NCBI RefSeq assembly: GCF_007005445.1
Contig: NZ_CP041387.1
Coordinates: forward strand, 4,417,501 to 4,481,500
DNA length: 64,000 nt
Source of the DNA: Rhodopseudomonas palustris
GTDB lineage: Bacteria; Pseudomonadota; Alphaproteobacteria; Rhizobiales; Xanthobacteraceae
Reading direction: 5' to 3'
A model generated the notes under the pieces. It was not told the origin of the DNA. It saw only the letters and a program-made list of their open reading frames with translations, and did not search any database. Below are positions 27,553 through 38,851 of this stretch, in pieces; position 1 is the first letter of the stretch; each line of letters starts with the position of its first letter. Both the position numbers and the translations under genes were made by a program.

Positions 27553-28797
27553 TTGGTAGTGGCGGCGGACGAACTGAGCACCCCGCTGGGTCAGAAGCGC
27601 AGCCGCTGGCAGCGACTGCGCCACTATCGGCTGCCGTTCAACGCGACGCAGGCGATCGCGACGCTGCTCGGCGTCTTTGTCCTCGCCTTCCTCGGCTTCG
27701 CGATCTTCAGCCACGATCCGCTCGGTGGCGAGCCGGTGGTCCGCCTCGAGATCCCGCCTGCGGCCGATGCCCCGAAGCAGGCGGCCGCCGCGCCGGCAAA
27801 GGCCCCGGACGGCAAGGCGGAGAACGCCCCCGCCGCCGGCCCGGACCAGCACGGCGGCAAGCAAGCCGCACCGGGGCAGAAGACCATCACCATCATCGAC
27901 GGCTCCAAGGGCACCCGGCAGGACGTCGTGGTCGGAGCCGACACGGCGGACAAATCGGAGCCGCCGGGCGGCGCGAGCGCGGTTGCGGCCGACGGCATCA
28001 ACCCGAAACTGCTGGAACAGTCGCGCTACGGCATGATCCCGGTGATGGCCGGGGGCCTGAAGCCGTTCAATGCCTACGCCATGGCGACGGACGCCGAGCG
28101 CGCCAAGGCCGAGCGGATGCCGACGGTGACGATCGTGGTCGGCGGCCTGGGGATCGGCGCGGCGCGCACCAACGACGCGGTGATGAAGCTGCCGGCGCCG
28201 GTGACGCTCGCTTTCACGCCCTACGGCTCCGATCCCGGGAAGCTGGCGACCGAGGCGCGGGCCAAGCGTCACGAGATCATTCTGCAGATCCCGATGGAGC
28301 CGTTCGATTATCCGGACAACGACCCCGGACCGCAGACGCTGCTGACCTCCAGCGCGCCGGAGCAGAATCTCGACCGGCTGAATTGGCATCTCAGCCGGAT
28401 CCAGGGCTATGTCGGCCTGTCGAATTTCATGGGCGCGCGGTTCGTCGCCACCGAGCCGGCGATGCAGGCGATCATTCGCGACGCCGCCAAACGCGGCCTC
28501 GGCTATCTGGACGACGGCACCGCTCCGCGCAGCGTCGCCGGAACCTTGGCGAACTCGCTGGCGATCCCGTTCGCGAGGGCCGACCTCACGATCGATCAGG
28601 TACCCGCCGGCGCCGACATCGACAAGGCGCTGACACGGCTTGAGAGCATCGCCAAGGAGCGCGGCAGCGCCATCGGCATGGCTTCTGCGCTTCCCGTGAC
28701 GATTGAACGAATTGTCAACTGGAGCAAGAGCTTGGAGAGTCGGGGCATCGTCCTGGTGCCATTGACAACAGCGATGCTGAAATCAAAATCAAGTTGA
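27553..28797 (+). CDS. Divergent polysaccharide deacetylase family protein (YibQ-like)
   Basis: 414 residues from TTG 27553 (GGGAG five bases ahead; GTG 27559 is an alternative). One N-terminal membrane anchor (AIATLLGVFVLAFLGFAIFS, ~35-54), an Ala/Pro/Lys-rich periplasmic linker (~65-150), then the deacetylase-like barrel with TIVVGGLGIGAARTNDAVMKLP and FLAFTPYGSD-like strands, EIILQIPMEPFDYPDNDPGP, and VGLSNFMGARF. These proteins sit downstream of ctpA in many proteobacteria. The enzyme activity is not established. Confidence 0.85.
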   Translation: MVVAADELSTPLGQKRSRWQRLRHYRLPFNATQAIATLLGVFVLAFLGFAIFSHDPLGGEPVVRLEIPPAADAPKQAAAAPAKAPDGKAENAPAAGPDQHGGKQAAPGQKTITIIDGSKGTRQDVVVGADTADKSEPPGGASAVAADGINPKLLEQSRYGMIPVMAGGLKPFNAYAMATDAERAKAERMPTVTIVVGGLGIGAARTNDAVMKLPAPVTLAFTPYGSDPGKLATEARAKRHEIILQIPMEPFDYPDNDPGPQTLLTSSAPEQNLDRLNWHLSRIQGYVGLSNFMGARFVATEPAMQAIIRDAAKRGLGYLDDGTAPRSVAGTLANSLAIPFARADLTIDQVPAGADIDKALTRLESIAKERGSAIGMASALPVTIERIVNWSKSLESRGIVLVPLTTAMLKSKSS

Positions 28798-28836
28798 GAC
28801 CACCCTGCTCTTGGGGATGCGGAAGGCACTGACGGA

Positions 28837-29343
28837 ATGGCCCGCTACGAAGACCAGCCCTATCGAACCTGCGTCGGCGTGATGCTGATCAACCGGGAGG
28901 GTCTCGTTTTCATCGGGCGCCGCGCCGGCGGCATCGAACACGTCGACGACACCCATGTCTGGCAGATGCCGCAAGGCGGCGTCGATCCGGGCGAAGACAC
29001 CTGGGAAGCCGCCAAGCGCGAGCTGTACGAAGAGACCAGCGTCCATTCGGTCGAGAAACTCGCCGAGGTGCCGGATTGGCTGATCTACGATATCCCCCGC
29101 ACCGTGGCCGGCCGCGCCTGGAAGGGGCGCTACCGCGGTCAGCGCCAGAAATGGTTCGCGGCTCGCTTCATCGGGACGGATTCCGAAATCAACGTCGCCC
29201 ACCCCGGCGGCGGGCACAAGCCGGAGTTCACGAGCTGGCGCTGGGAGCCGATGCACAATCTCCCGGAGCTGATCGTGCCGTTCAAGCGCCCGGTCTATGA
29301 GCGCGTCGTCAAGGAATTCTCCCAGCTCGCCGCGGCGGTGTGA
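28837..29343 (+). CDS. rppH: RNA pyrophosphohydrolase
   Basis: 168 residues. It removes pyrophosphate from 5' triphosphate RNA to trigger decay. The Nudix box runs [20 protein letters not shown] (~48-67), preceded by [22 protein letters not shown] and FTSWRWEP are typical of RppH. A second, clearly related gene lies at 31643-32152. Confidence 0.94.
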   Translation: MARYEDQPYRTCVGVMLINREGLVFIGRRAGGIEHVDDTHVWQMPQGGVDPGEDTWEAAKRELYEETSVHSVEKLAEVPDWLIYDIPRTVAGRAWKGRYRGQRQKWFAARFIGTDSEINVAHPGGGHKPEFTSWRWEPMHNLPELIVPFKRPVYERVVKEFSQLAAAV

Positions 29344-29363
29344 GGCGACCGACGACCTTCGTT

Positions 29364-29390
29364 CGTCATTGCGAGCGCAGCAATCCAGGG
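29364..29390. repeat. Partial copy of dispersed repeat family C
   Basis: CGTCATTGCGAGCGCAGC followed by AATCCAGG matches one arm of the complete palindromic copy at 41137-41223, also located between convergent or 3' gene ends. Confidence 0.6.
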
Positions 29391-29409
29391 CTCGGCGGCA
29401 GCGGGGCCG

Positions 29410-30480
29410 TCACCTCGCCGCGATCGCGGCCTGCAGGATGTGGTCGCAGTGCGCCTTCACGGTGTGATGGGCGAAGACGTGGTCGCGGGCAGCCAATGCC
29501 ATGCGGCGCAGCTTGCCCTTGTCCGCCAGCGCTGAGGTGACGGCACGCTCCAGCCCGCCCGGTTCGATGTCGTAGTACACGCCGTGCTCACCGGAGAGCA
29601 GCGGTGCGTAGCGCAGGATGGTCGGGTTGTTCATCAGCGGCACCGACTGCACGATCGGCGCTTCGTAGTGCCGGTAGCAGTCCCAGCCCATGCCTTCCGG
29701 CGACCACGCCAGCCAGGAATGCGACATCCGCTCCATGAAGGCGTCGTAGGGCAGCCGCTCGGTCGGCTGATCGATCCGCACCCCCGCCGCCCGCAGCCGC
29801 TCCAGCTCCGGCAGGCCGTCCCGCCGCACCGTCGAATTGCCGTCGACCGAGCCGATGAAGAAGATGTCGTGGGTCTTCTCGGGAAACGGCGCGTCGCGCC
29901 AGCGTGCGTCGAACCGGAACTGCGGCAACGAGATCGGCTGCAGCCTGTCGATCCGTCGCTGCCATTTCTCGCTGCGGCGATAGCGCAGCGTCGGCAGATG
30001 CGGATGCACCGTGCCAGCCAGCGCCTGCCATTTGTCGCACGGCAGCTCGCGCTTGAAATACGCCTGGGCCTTGTCGAGCAGGAAGACGCTGCTCTTCGAG
30101 ATCGCGAAGTGATCGTCCATCTCGACCGCGACAAGCGGCACCGGCGACTTCACCCAGCGGAACATGCTGGGGCCGAACTGCCGGGTCAGCGCCGCCCAGG
30201 GATTGGCCGGGGTGTAGAAGATGCCGCGCGCCCAATAGCGCGGATGCCACGGCGAGTAGCGCAGGCTGTTGACCACCACGACATCGTATTCGCCGCGGTC
30301 GGCGGCGCGCAATTCGCGCAGCACGCGGTCGGGCGTCGAGAAGCCGTCGAGCTTGCCGAAATCGCCGGTCAGCTTGGTCCAGGTCCACAGACAGGTGGTT
30401 CGCTCGGGATATTGCAGTTTGAAATAGCCGCCGCCGATTTCGAGAATGCGGAGCTTGGAGGTATCGACGGGCGCGGTCAT
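29410..30480 (-). CDS. Glycosyltransferase-like protein
   Basis: 356 residues, soluble. A C-terminal domain resembling family-1 glycosyltransferases: DIFFIGSVDGNSTVRRDGL, PYDAFMERMSHSWLAWSPEGMGWDCYRHYEAP (~245-276) and a final EPGGLERAV ... RRMALAARDHVFAHHTV segment. The N-terminus (LRILEIGGGYFKLQYPERTT) is short of a clear Rossmann motif. It probably transfers a sugar in surface polysaccharide synthesis, consistent with the divergent nucleotide-sugar gene. Donor and acceptor are unknown. Confidence 0.65.
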   Translation of the reverse strand: MTAPVDTSKLRILEIGGGYFKLQYPERTTCLWTWTKLTGDFGKLDGFSTPDRVLRELRAADRGEYDVVVVNSLRYSPWHPRYWARGIFYTPANPWAALTRQFGPSMFRWVKSPVPLVAVEMDDHFAISKSSVFLLDKAQAYFKRELPCDKWQALAGTVHPHLPTLRYRRSEKWQRRIDRLQPISLPQFRFDARWRDAPFPEKTHDIFFIGSVDGNSTVRRDGLPELERLRAAGVRIDQPTERLPYDAFMERMSHSWLAWSPEGMGWDCYRHYEAPIVQSVPLMNNPTILRYAPLLSGEHGVYYDIEPGGLERAVTSALADKGKLRRMALAARDHVFAHHTVKAHCDHILQAAIAAR

Positions 30481-30698
30481 GGGGCGAAATCGCCTGGCGT
30501 GGGATCGCGGGCAGGCGCGAGGCGCCCCGGACGTCGGCGCAGGGCCGGTTTCGGCGCTTGCCTAGCATGGGGTTTCTTGCCATTCAATGCGGCGGAGAGC
30601 GGCCGCCGCGATGGCGCGCGGCCGTCTGTTCGACCCAAATGGGCACCCGTTCCCGCGACTGAGGCGCGTCCGAACCCGCCCCTGTCCAGGACCCAGCA

Positions 30699-31646
30699 AT
30701 GCGATTGTCCCGACGAATTCTCGTGAGCGGCGGCGCCGGCTTCATCGGCTCGCACCTTTGCGACAAGCTGCTCGCCGAAGGCCACGAAGTGCTGTGCGTC
30801 GACAATTATTTCACCGGCTGGCGGCGCAACATCGAACATCTGGTCGGCACCCCGCGCTTCGAGGTGATGCGCCACGACGTCACCTTCCCGCTCTATGTCG
30901 AAGTCGACGACATCTACAATCTCGCCTGCCCGGCCTCGCCGGTGCACTATCAGCACGATCCGGTGCAGACGCTGAAGACCAGCGTGCACGGCGCGATCAA
31001 CATGCTCGGTCTCGCCAAGCGTACCCGCGCCAAGATCTTCCAGGCTTCGACCAGCGAGGTGTACGGCGACCCGAACGTGCACCCGCAGCCGGAGAGCTAT
31101 TGGGGCCACGTCAATCCGCTGGGGATTCGCGCCTGCTACGACGAGGGCAAGCGCGCCGCGGAGACGCTGTTCTTCGACTATCACCGCCAGCACAAGGTGA
31201 AGATCAAGGTCGCGCGGATCTTCAACACTTACGGGCCGCGGATGCATCCCAATGACGGCCGGGTGGTCTCGAATTTCATTGTCCAGGCCCTGTCCGGCAA
31301 CGACATCACCATCTACGGCGACGGCAGCCAGACGCGCTCGTTCTGCTACGTCACCGACCTGCTCGACGGCTTCGCGAAACTGATGGCGACCGGGGACGAG
31401 TTCATCGGTCCGGTCAATCTCGGCAATCCGGTCGAGTTCACTATCCGCCAGCTCGCCGAGATGGTGATCGAAATGACCGATTCGAAGTCGAAGCTGGTGC
31501 TGATGCCGCTGCCGTCGGACGATCCACGGCAGCGCCAGCCCGACATCTCGCTGGCGCGGCGCGAGCTGGGCTGGGAGCCGAAGGTGCCGCTCGCCGACGG
31601 TCTTAAGGAGACCATCGGTTACTTCCGCACCCTGATGGCGTCGTGA
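30699..31646 (+). CDS. UDP-glucuronate decarboxylase-like NAD-dependent epimerase/dehydratase
   Basis: 315 residues of the extended SDR family. NAD-binding [18 protein letters not shown] (7-24), [15 protein letters not shown] (~36-50), the catalytic YDEGKRAAE (YxxxK, ~144-148), a Ser/Thr in [12 protein letters not shown], and [10 protein letters not shown]. This set is typical of UXS, which makes UDP-xylose from UDP-glucuronate; related epimerases cannot be excluded. The last four bases overlap the following rppH paralogue (GTGA). Confidence 0.88.
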   Translation: MRLSRRILVSGGAGFIGSHLCDKLLAEGHEVLCVDNYFTGWRRNIEHLVGTPRFEVMRHDVTFPLYVEVDDIYNLACPASPVHYQHDPVQTLKTSVHGAINMLGLAKRTRAKIFQASTSEVYGDPNVHPQPESYWGHVNPLGIRACYDEGKRAAETLFFDYHRQHKVKIKVARIFNTYGPRMHPNDGRVVSNFIVQALSGNDITIYGDGSQTRSFCYVTDLLDGFAKLMATGDEFIGPVNLGNPVEFTIRQLAEMVIEMTDSKSKLVLMPLPSDDPRQRQPDISLARRELGWEPKVPLADGLKETIGYFRTLMAS

Positions 31647-32152
31647 CCGCCCGCCCGCCCCTCGAAACGCTGCCCTATCGCCGCAACGTCGGCATCGCGC
31701 TGTTCGGCGGCGATGGCCGCATCCTGATCGGGCGGCGGTTTCGCGACGACGGCCCCGAGATCATTCTGCCGGGCCTCGAATGGCAGATGCCGCAAGGGGG
31801 CATCGACGAAGGCGAGGAGCCGCGGATCGCGGTGATGCGGGAGCTGTGGGAGGAGACCGGCGTCACGAGCGCCGAGATCCTCGGCGAGACCGACTGGGTC
31901 AGCTACGACTTCCCGCCATACGACGGCCCTGCCCATCGCCTCGCGGTGTTTCGCGGCCAGCGCCAGAAGTGGTTTGCGCTGCGGTTCACCGGCAGCGACG
32001 CCGAGATCGACCCGCTCGCCGTCCGCAACGGCATGCCGCCGGAATTCGACGCCTGGCGCTGGGAGCGCCTCGACCGGGTCGCGGACTTCGTCGTACCGTT
32101 CCGGCGCGAGGTGTATCGCGAGGTTGCCCGGCGGTTTGCTCGGTTCGTGTAG
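31643..32152 (+). CDS. Second RppH-like Nudix hydrolase
   Basis: 169 residues from GTG 31643, overlapping the upstream stop by 4 bp. [28 protein letters not shown] contains the Nudix box; [13 protein letters not shown] and FDAWRWERL mirror the RppH at 28837-29343. The two are paralogues 2.3 kb apart. It may hydrolyse capped or triphosphate RNA or dinucleoside polyphosphates. Coupling to a nucleotide-sugar gene is unusual for an RNA decay enzyme. Confidence 0.88.
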   Translation: MTARPPLETLPYRRNVGIALFGGDGRILIGRRFRDDGPEIILPGLEWQMPQGGIDEGEEPRIAVMRELWEETGVTSAEILGETDWVSYDFPPYDGPAHRLAVFRGQRQKWFALRFTGSDAEIDPLAVRNGMPPEFDAWRWERLDRVADFVVPFRREVYREVARRFARFV

Positions 32153-32163
32153 TCGCCTCCACG

Positions 32164-32280
32164 CGTCATTCCGGAGCGCGAGCGATCGGCTCGCGAATCC
32201 GGAATCTAGAGGTGATTGGATGAAGGCCAGCAACGACGAGATTCCGGGTTCGCGGGCTTCGCCCGCGCCCCGGAATGACT
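32164..32280. repeat. Dispersed palindromic repeat, family A, copy 1
   Basis: CGTCATTCCGGAGCGCGAGC opens a long imperfect inverted repeat that closes with CGCGCCCCGGAATGACT. A second copy with the same ends and inner GAATC / GATTCCGGGTTCG blocks is at 63394-63495. It lies between the 3' ends of convergent genes. Confidence 0.8.
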
Positions 32281-32290
32281 GCGGAGACTC

Positions 32291-32321
32291 AAAAAACAAA
32301 TGGCCGGGACAATGCCCGGCC
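32291..32321 (-). terminator. Intrinsic terminator of the atp operon
   Basis: On the minus strand GGCCGGG, a 6-base loop and CCCGGCC form a perfect stem followed by a T-rich run (seen as AAAAAACAAA on the plus strand). It lies 32 bases after the atpC stop. Confidence 0.85.
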
Positions 32322-32352
32322 AATCGAAACCTCAGAACACCTGACTGCGGCG

Positions 32353-32760
32353 TCAGTGCATCGCCGTGGTGTTGAGTTGCTGCTGGATGCTCTTGAAGTG
32401 ATCCAGGCGCTCGATGGCGCTGTCGAGTTCGTCACCGACCTTGCCGGGGAGCTGTTGCTCCATGGTCTGGATGGTGGCGGCGAAGTCCTGCAGGTCCACG
32501 TCCGGCGCCGGGGTGGCGACGTCGGCGAGCACCGTCAGGCCCTTCTCGGACACTTCGGCGATGCCGCCGAGCACCACGATCTTCTGCGTGGCGGCACCCG
32601 CCGTCACGGTGAGGATGCCGGGACGGATCACCGCCACCACCGGCGCGTGGCCGGCGAGCACACCGAAGTCACCCTCGGCGCCCGGAATGTCGACCTGATC
32701 GACTTCACCGGAGAAGGCGACCATTTCGGGCGAAACCAGATCGAAGTGGAAGGTGGACAT
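32353..32760 (-). CDS. atpC: ATP synthase F1 subunit epsilon
   Basis: 135 residues from ATG 32760 (an in-frame ATG 32772 adds MRRD). The epsilon subunit belongs to the F1 central stalk and inhibits idle ATP hydrolysis. [20 protein letters not shown] and [17 protein letters not shown] are the N-terminal beta-barrel signature. Last gene of the leftward atpHAGDC operon. Confidence 0.95.
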   Translation of the reverse strand: MSTFHFDLVSPEMVAFSGEVDQVDIPGAEGDFGVLAGHAPVVAVIRPGILTVTAGAATQKIVVLGGIAEVSEKGLTVLADVATPAPDVDLQDFAATIQTMEQQLPGKVGDELDSAIERLDHFKSIQQQLNTTAMH

Positions 32761-32778
32761 ATCTCGTCTCATCCGCTG

Positions 32779-32879
32779 CCCTCATCCTGAGGAGCGCGCG
32801 ATTACGCGCGTCTCGAAGGATGAGATGATGGTCGACACCCTTCGAGACGCCGGCCTGCGGCCGGCTCCTCAGGGTGAGG
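32779..32879. repeat. Dispersed palindromic repeat, family D, between atpD and atpC
   Basis: CCCTCATCCTGAGGAGC (32779-32795) is matched by GCTCCTCAGGGTGAGG (32864-32879) in inverted order, and CGTCTCGAAGG by CCTTCGAGACG inside. The transcript would fold into a long hairpin in the middle of the atp operon, which may affect the atpD:atpC ratio. Confidence 0.75.
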
Positions 32880-32888
32880 TTCGTTTGG

Positions 32889-34319
<1,431 letters not shown>

Positions 34320-34390
34320 TTAAACTGTCTCCCTGAAGTCCGAAATCCAAACCACGGTCGGTCGACCGGATGTAAACTTGTGTAACGTCG

Positions 34391-35266
34391 TCAGATCGCC
34401 TCGGCGCCCGAGATGATCTCGATCAGTTCCTTGGTGATCATCGCCTGGCGGGTGCGATTGTAGACCAGCGTCTGCTTGCGGATCATCTCGCCGGCGTTGC
34501 GGGTGGCGTTGTCCATCGCGCTCATCTGCGCGCCGTAGAACGACGCGTTGTTCTCGAGCAGCGCGCGGAAGATCTGCACCGCGAGATTGCGCGGCAGCAG
34601 GCCCGAAAGGATCTCGTCCTCTTCCGGCTCGTATTCGTAGGACGTCGCCACAGTGCCGGCGGCAGGCGCCGTCACTTCCAGCGGGATGAGCTGCTGGGCG
34701 GTCGGGATCTGCGAGATCACCGACTTGAAGCGCGAATAGAACAGCGTGCAGACGTCGAATTCGCCGGCGTTGAAGCGGGCGATGACTTTCTGGGCGATGT
34801 CCTCGGCGTTGACGAAGCCGATCTGACGCACCGAGCGGAGCTCGACATTGTCGATGATCTGCTTCTCGAAGTTGCGGCGGAGCTGCTCGTAGCCCTTGCG
34901 GCCGACGCAGAAGAACTTGACGGTCTTGCCCTGCCCCATCAGCTCGTATGCGCGCTCGCGGGCGAGACGGACGATCGAGGAGTTGAACGCACCGGACAGG
35001 CCGCGCTCGCCGGTACACACCAGCAGCAGATGAACCTGATCCTTGCCGTTGCCGGCGAGCAGCACCGGCGCGCCGGGAGAGCCCGCCGCGGCACCGGCGA
35101 TATTGGAGATCACCGCGTCCATCTTCTCGGCGTAGGGCCGCGCGGCTTCCGCCGCCATCTGGGCGCGGCGCAGCTTCGAGGCTGCCACCATCTGCATCGC
35201 CTTGGTGATCTTCTGCGTCGCCTTGGTCGAGGCGATGCGGACGCGCATGTCTTTAAGTGAAGCCAT
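34391..35266 (-). CDS. atpG: ATP synthase F1 subunit gamma
   Basis: 291 residues from ATG 35266; the longer frame starts outside conserved sequence. Gamma forms the rotating central shaft. [20 protein letters not shown] at the N-terminus and [21 protein letters not shown] at the C-terminus are characteristic. It lies between atpA and atpD. Confidence 0.97.
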   Translation of the reverse strand: MASLKDMRVRIASTKATQKITKAMQMVAASKLRRAQMAAEAARPYAEKMDAVISNIAGAAAGSPGAPVLLAGNGKDQVHLLLVCTGERGLSGAFNSSIVRLARERAYELMGQGKTVKFFCVGRKGYEQLRRNFEKQIIDNVELRSVRQIGFVNAEDIAQKVIARFNAGEFDVCTLFYSRFKSVISQIPTAQQLIPLEVTAPAAGTVATSYEYEPEEDEILSGLLPRNLAVQIFRALLENNASFYGAQMSAMDNATRNAGEMIRKQTLVYNRTRQAMITKELIEIISGAEAI

Positions 35267-35319
35267 TCTCAGTCCACCCCGGCGATCCGATCCACGATCC
35301 GACCGCAAACCTCACATTC

Positions 35320-35405
35320 GTCACGCCCGGGCTCGTCCCGGGCGTCCACGATGTCGAATAGCCACGTCGAGGACGTGGATGGCCGGGGAAGACCCCGGCC
35401 ATGAC
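35320..35405. repeat. Dispersed palindromic repeat, family B, between atpA and atpG
   Basis: GTCACGCCCGGGCTCGTCCC opens and GACCCCGGCCATGAC closes the unit, with CCACGTCGAGGACGTGG in the centre as a smaller perfect hairpin. It has a different sequence from the other repeat families here. It is transcribed in the atp mRNA. Confidence 0.7.
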
Positions 35406-35409
35406 AGCA

Positions 35410-37502
<2,093 letters not shown>

Positions 37503-38204
37503 GAGTGCGCTCTTCTTGCTGTCGAACGGCCAAGGAAAAAACCGTCGCCACGACGCGGCGCCCCCGATTTAAGCCCTTGGAATTCAAGCTGGACTTCGAT
37601 TTCTGACCGGCACGATGGTCCGGCGGCCCTTAAAATCGCGGCTTTGCTAACATAGCGCGCGCGCAGGTGCAACACGATGGCACGAGCCCGCGGCGCCTTG
37701 TTGCAGATCGTAGCAAACGCATCGCCGGACAGATTCTGCAGACATCACCCTTGCCGGATTCAGGCGCCGGGCTCACGGGCCGCGACCGCCCGCCGCACCC
37801 CTCGCGTCGCGGCCAAGCCCCGCGAACCGGCCGCCCGCGCCCCTTCGCGCTGCGCATGGCGCCAGTCGCACAGGTCGCAGCTCCTCGGCTTTTAGTTGCA
37901 GAACGCCGCCGGCCACAGCCGCGCCAGCTTAACAAATGATTACTTGGCCGATTCGCGCGCGGCCATCACGAAACCTTCTCAATACAGTAATGGCTAGTCT
38001 CACAAAGTAATAATGAAGTAAAATTTCTGTTAATATCGGGATACCATCCTATACCCGGATAGATCACCTAATATTGCAGCGCGAAATTCGGCGGATTGAC
38101 CGTCAATATTCAGCCTCATTACAAGACCACTCGTTCGGACACGGACACAGGGACGGGGGTTCCACTTGCCGCATGTGAGGCAATACTCGACTTAAGGATA
38201 GGAT
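37503..38204. promoter_or_regulatory. Divergent promoter region of atpH and the RlpA-like gene
   Basis: No gene is supported in these 702 bases; short frames at 37630-37940 have Arg/Ala/Pro-rich, non-protein-like content. From about 37930 to 38090 the sequence turns AT-rich, fitting a promoter for the rightward RlpA-like gene. ATTGAC-C-GTCAAT (38095-38107) is a perfect short inverted repeat that could be an operator. The atp promoter should lie within about 37510-37700 on the minus strand; I cannot name its elements. Confidence 0.45.
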
Positions 38205-38681
38205 ATGGTTCGAAAGAAAACACCGGCGCTGCTCACCACCGGGCCGGCCACGGCCGCGGCGATGATCGTCGCCTCTGTCTTCCTTGGTGGATCGGTCGGC
38301 GAAGCCTCCGCGAAGAGCCGGCAGCAACGCCACCACCACCATCACCATAGCCACCAGAGCGACTGGCGCTCCGCCAACGCGTCGGTCGATCGCAGCAGTG
38401 GCCGCAGCTTCTCGGGCATGGCGTCGTTCTACGGCAACGAATCCGGCAGCCGCACCGCCTCGGGCCAGCGCTTCAACCAGCACGCGATGACCGCAGCACA
38501 CCGGTCTCTGCCGTTCGGCACCAAGCTGCGCGTCACCCATGGCAGCCGCAGCGTCGTCGTCACCATCAACGATCGCGGCCCGTTCATCCGGGGCCGAGTA
38601 CTGGATCTTTCGCGCGGCGCCGCGCAGGCGATCGGCCTCACCAGCCGCGGCGTCGGACGAGTGGTCGCGGAAGTGATGTGA
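38205..38681 (+). CDS. RlpA-like septal-ring lytic transglycosylase family protein
   Basis: 158 residues. A signal peptide (~1-36, with AAAMIVASVFLGG and cleavage near EASAKS), then a His-rich stretch with six consecutive histidines (~42-50), then a double-psi beta-barrel: GMASFYGNESGSRTASGQRF, MTAAHRSLPFGTKLRVTH and VTINDRGPFIRGRVLDLSRGAAQAIGL. These are the RlpA barrel motifs, with catalytic Asp in INDRGP. There is no SPOR domain. It acts in the periplasm on peptidoglycan. The His run may bind metal. Confidence 0.9.
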   Translation: MVRKKTPALLTTGPATAAAMIVASVFLGGSVGEASAKSRQQRHHHHHHSHQSDWRSANASVDRSSGRSFSGMASFYGNESGSRTASGQRFNQHAMTAAHRSLPFGTKLRVTHGSRSVVVTINDRGPFIRGRVLDLSRGAAQAIGLTSRGVGRVVAEVM

Positions 38682-38790
38682 CCGCCTCGGCGGTCCACCC
38701 TCAGCAGTCCTCGTTTCCGCTGCTGACGATCAACGCCTGACCTGGGATTTGGTTCGCCAACAAAAACGCGAGCCGCTCCCACGTCCTGAC

Positions 38791-38828
38791 AAAGCCTGCC
38801 GTTGAGCGCGACGGCGGGCTTTTCTTTT
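38791..38828 (+). terminator. Intrinsic terminator after the RlpA-like gene
   Basis: AAGCCTGCCGT (38792-38802) pairs with ACGGCGGGCTT (38811-38821), one mismatch, followed by a T-rich run. It lies between the 3' ends of this gene and the convergent priA. Confidence 0.8.
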
Positions 38829-38851
38829 GTGCGCCTGGCGACGATCGACAG

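Noticed and set aside
37630..37939. 90-100-codon frames between atpH and the RlpA-like gene
   Set aside because: Arg/Pro/Ala-rich, no ribosome sites, and overlapping on both strands; treated as noncoding.
38325..38352. Vector-derived His-tag contamination
   Set aside because: The run lies inside a continuous native signal-peptide/RlpA reading frame with a natural mixture of His codons.
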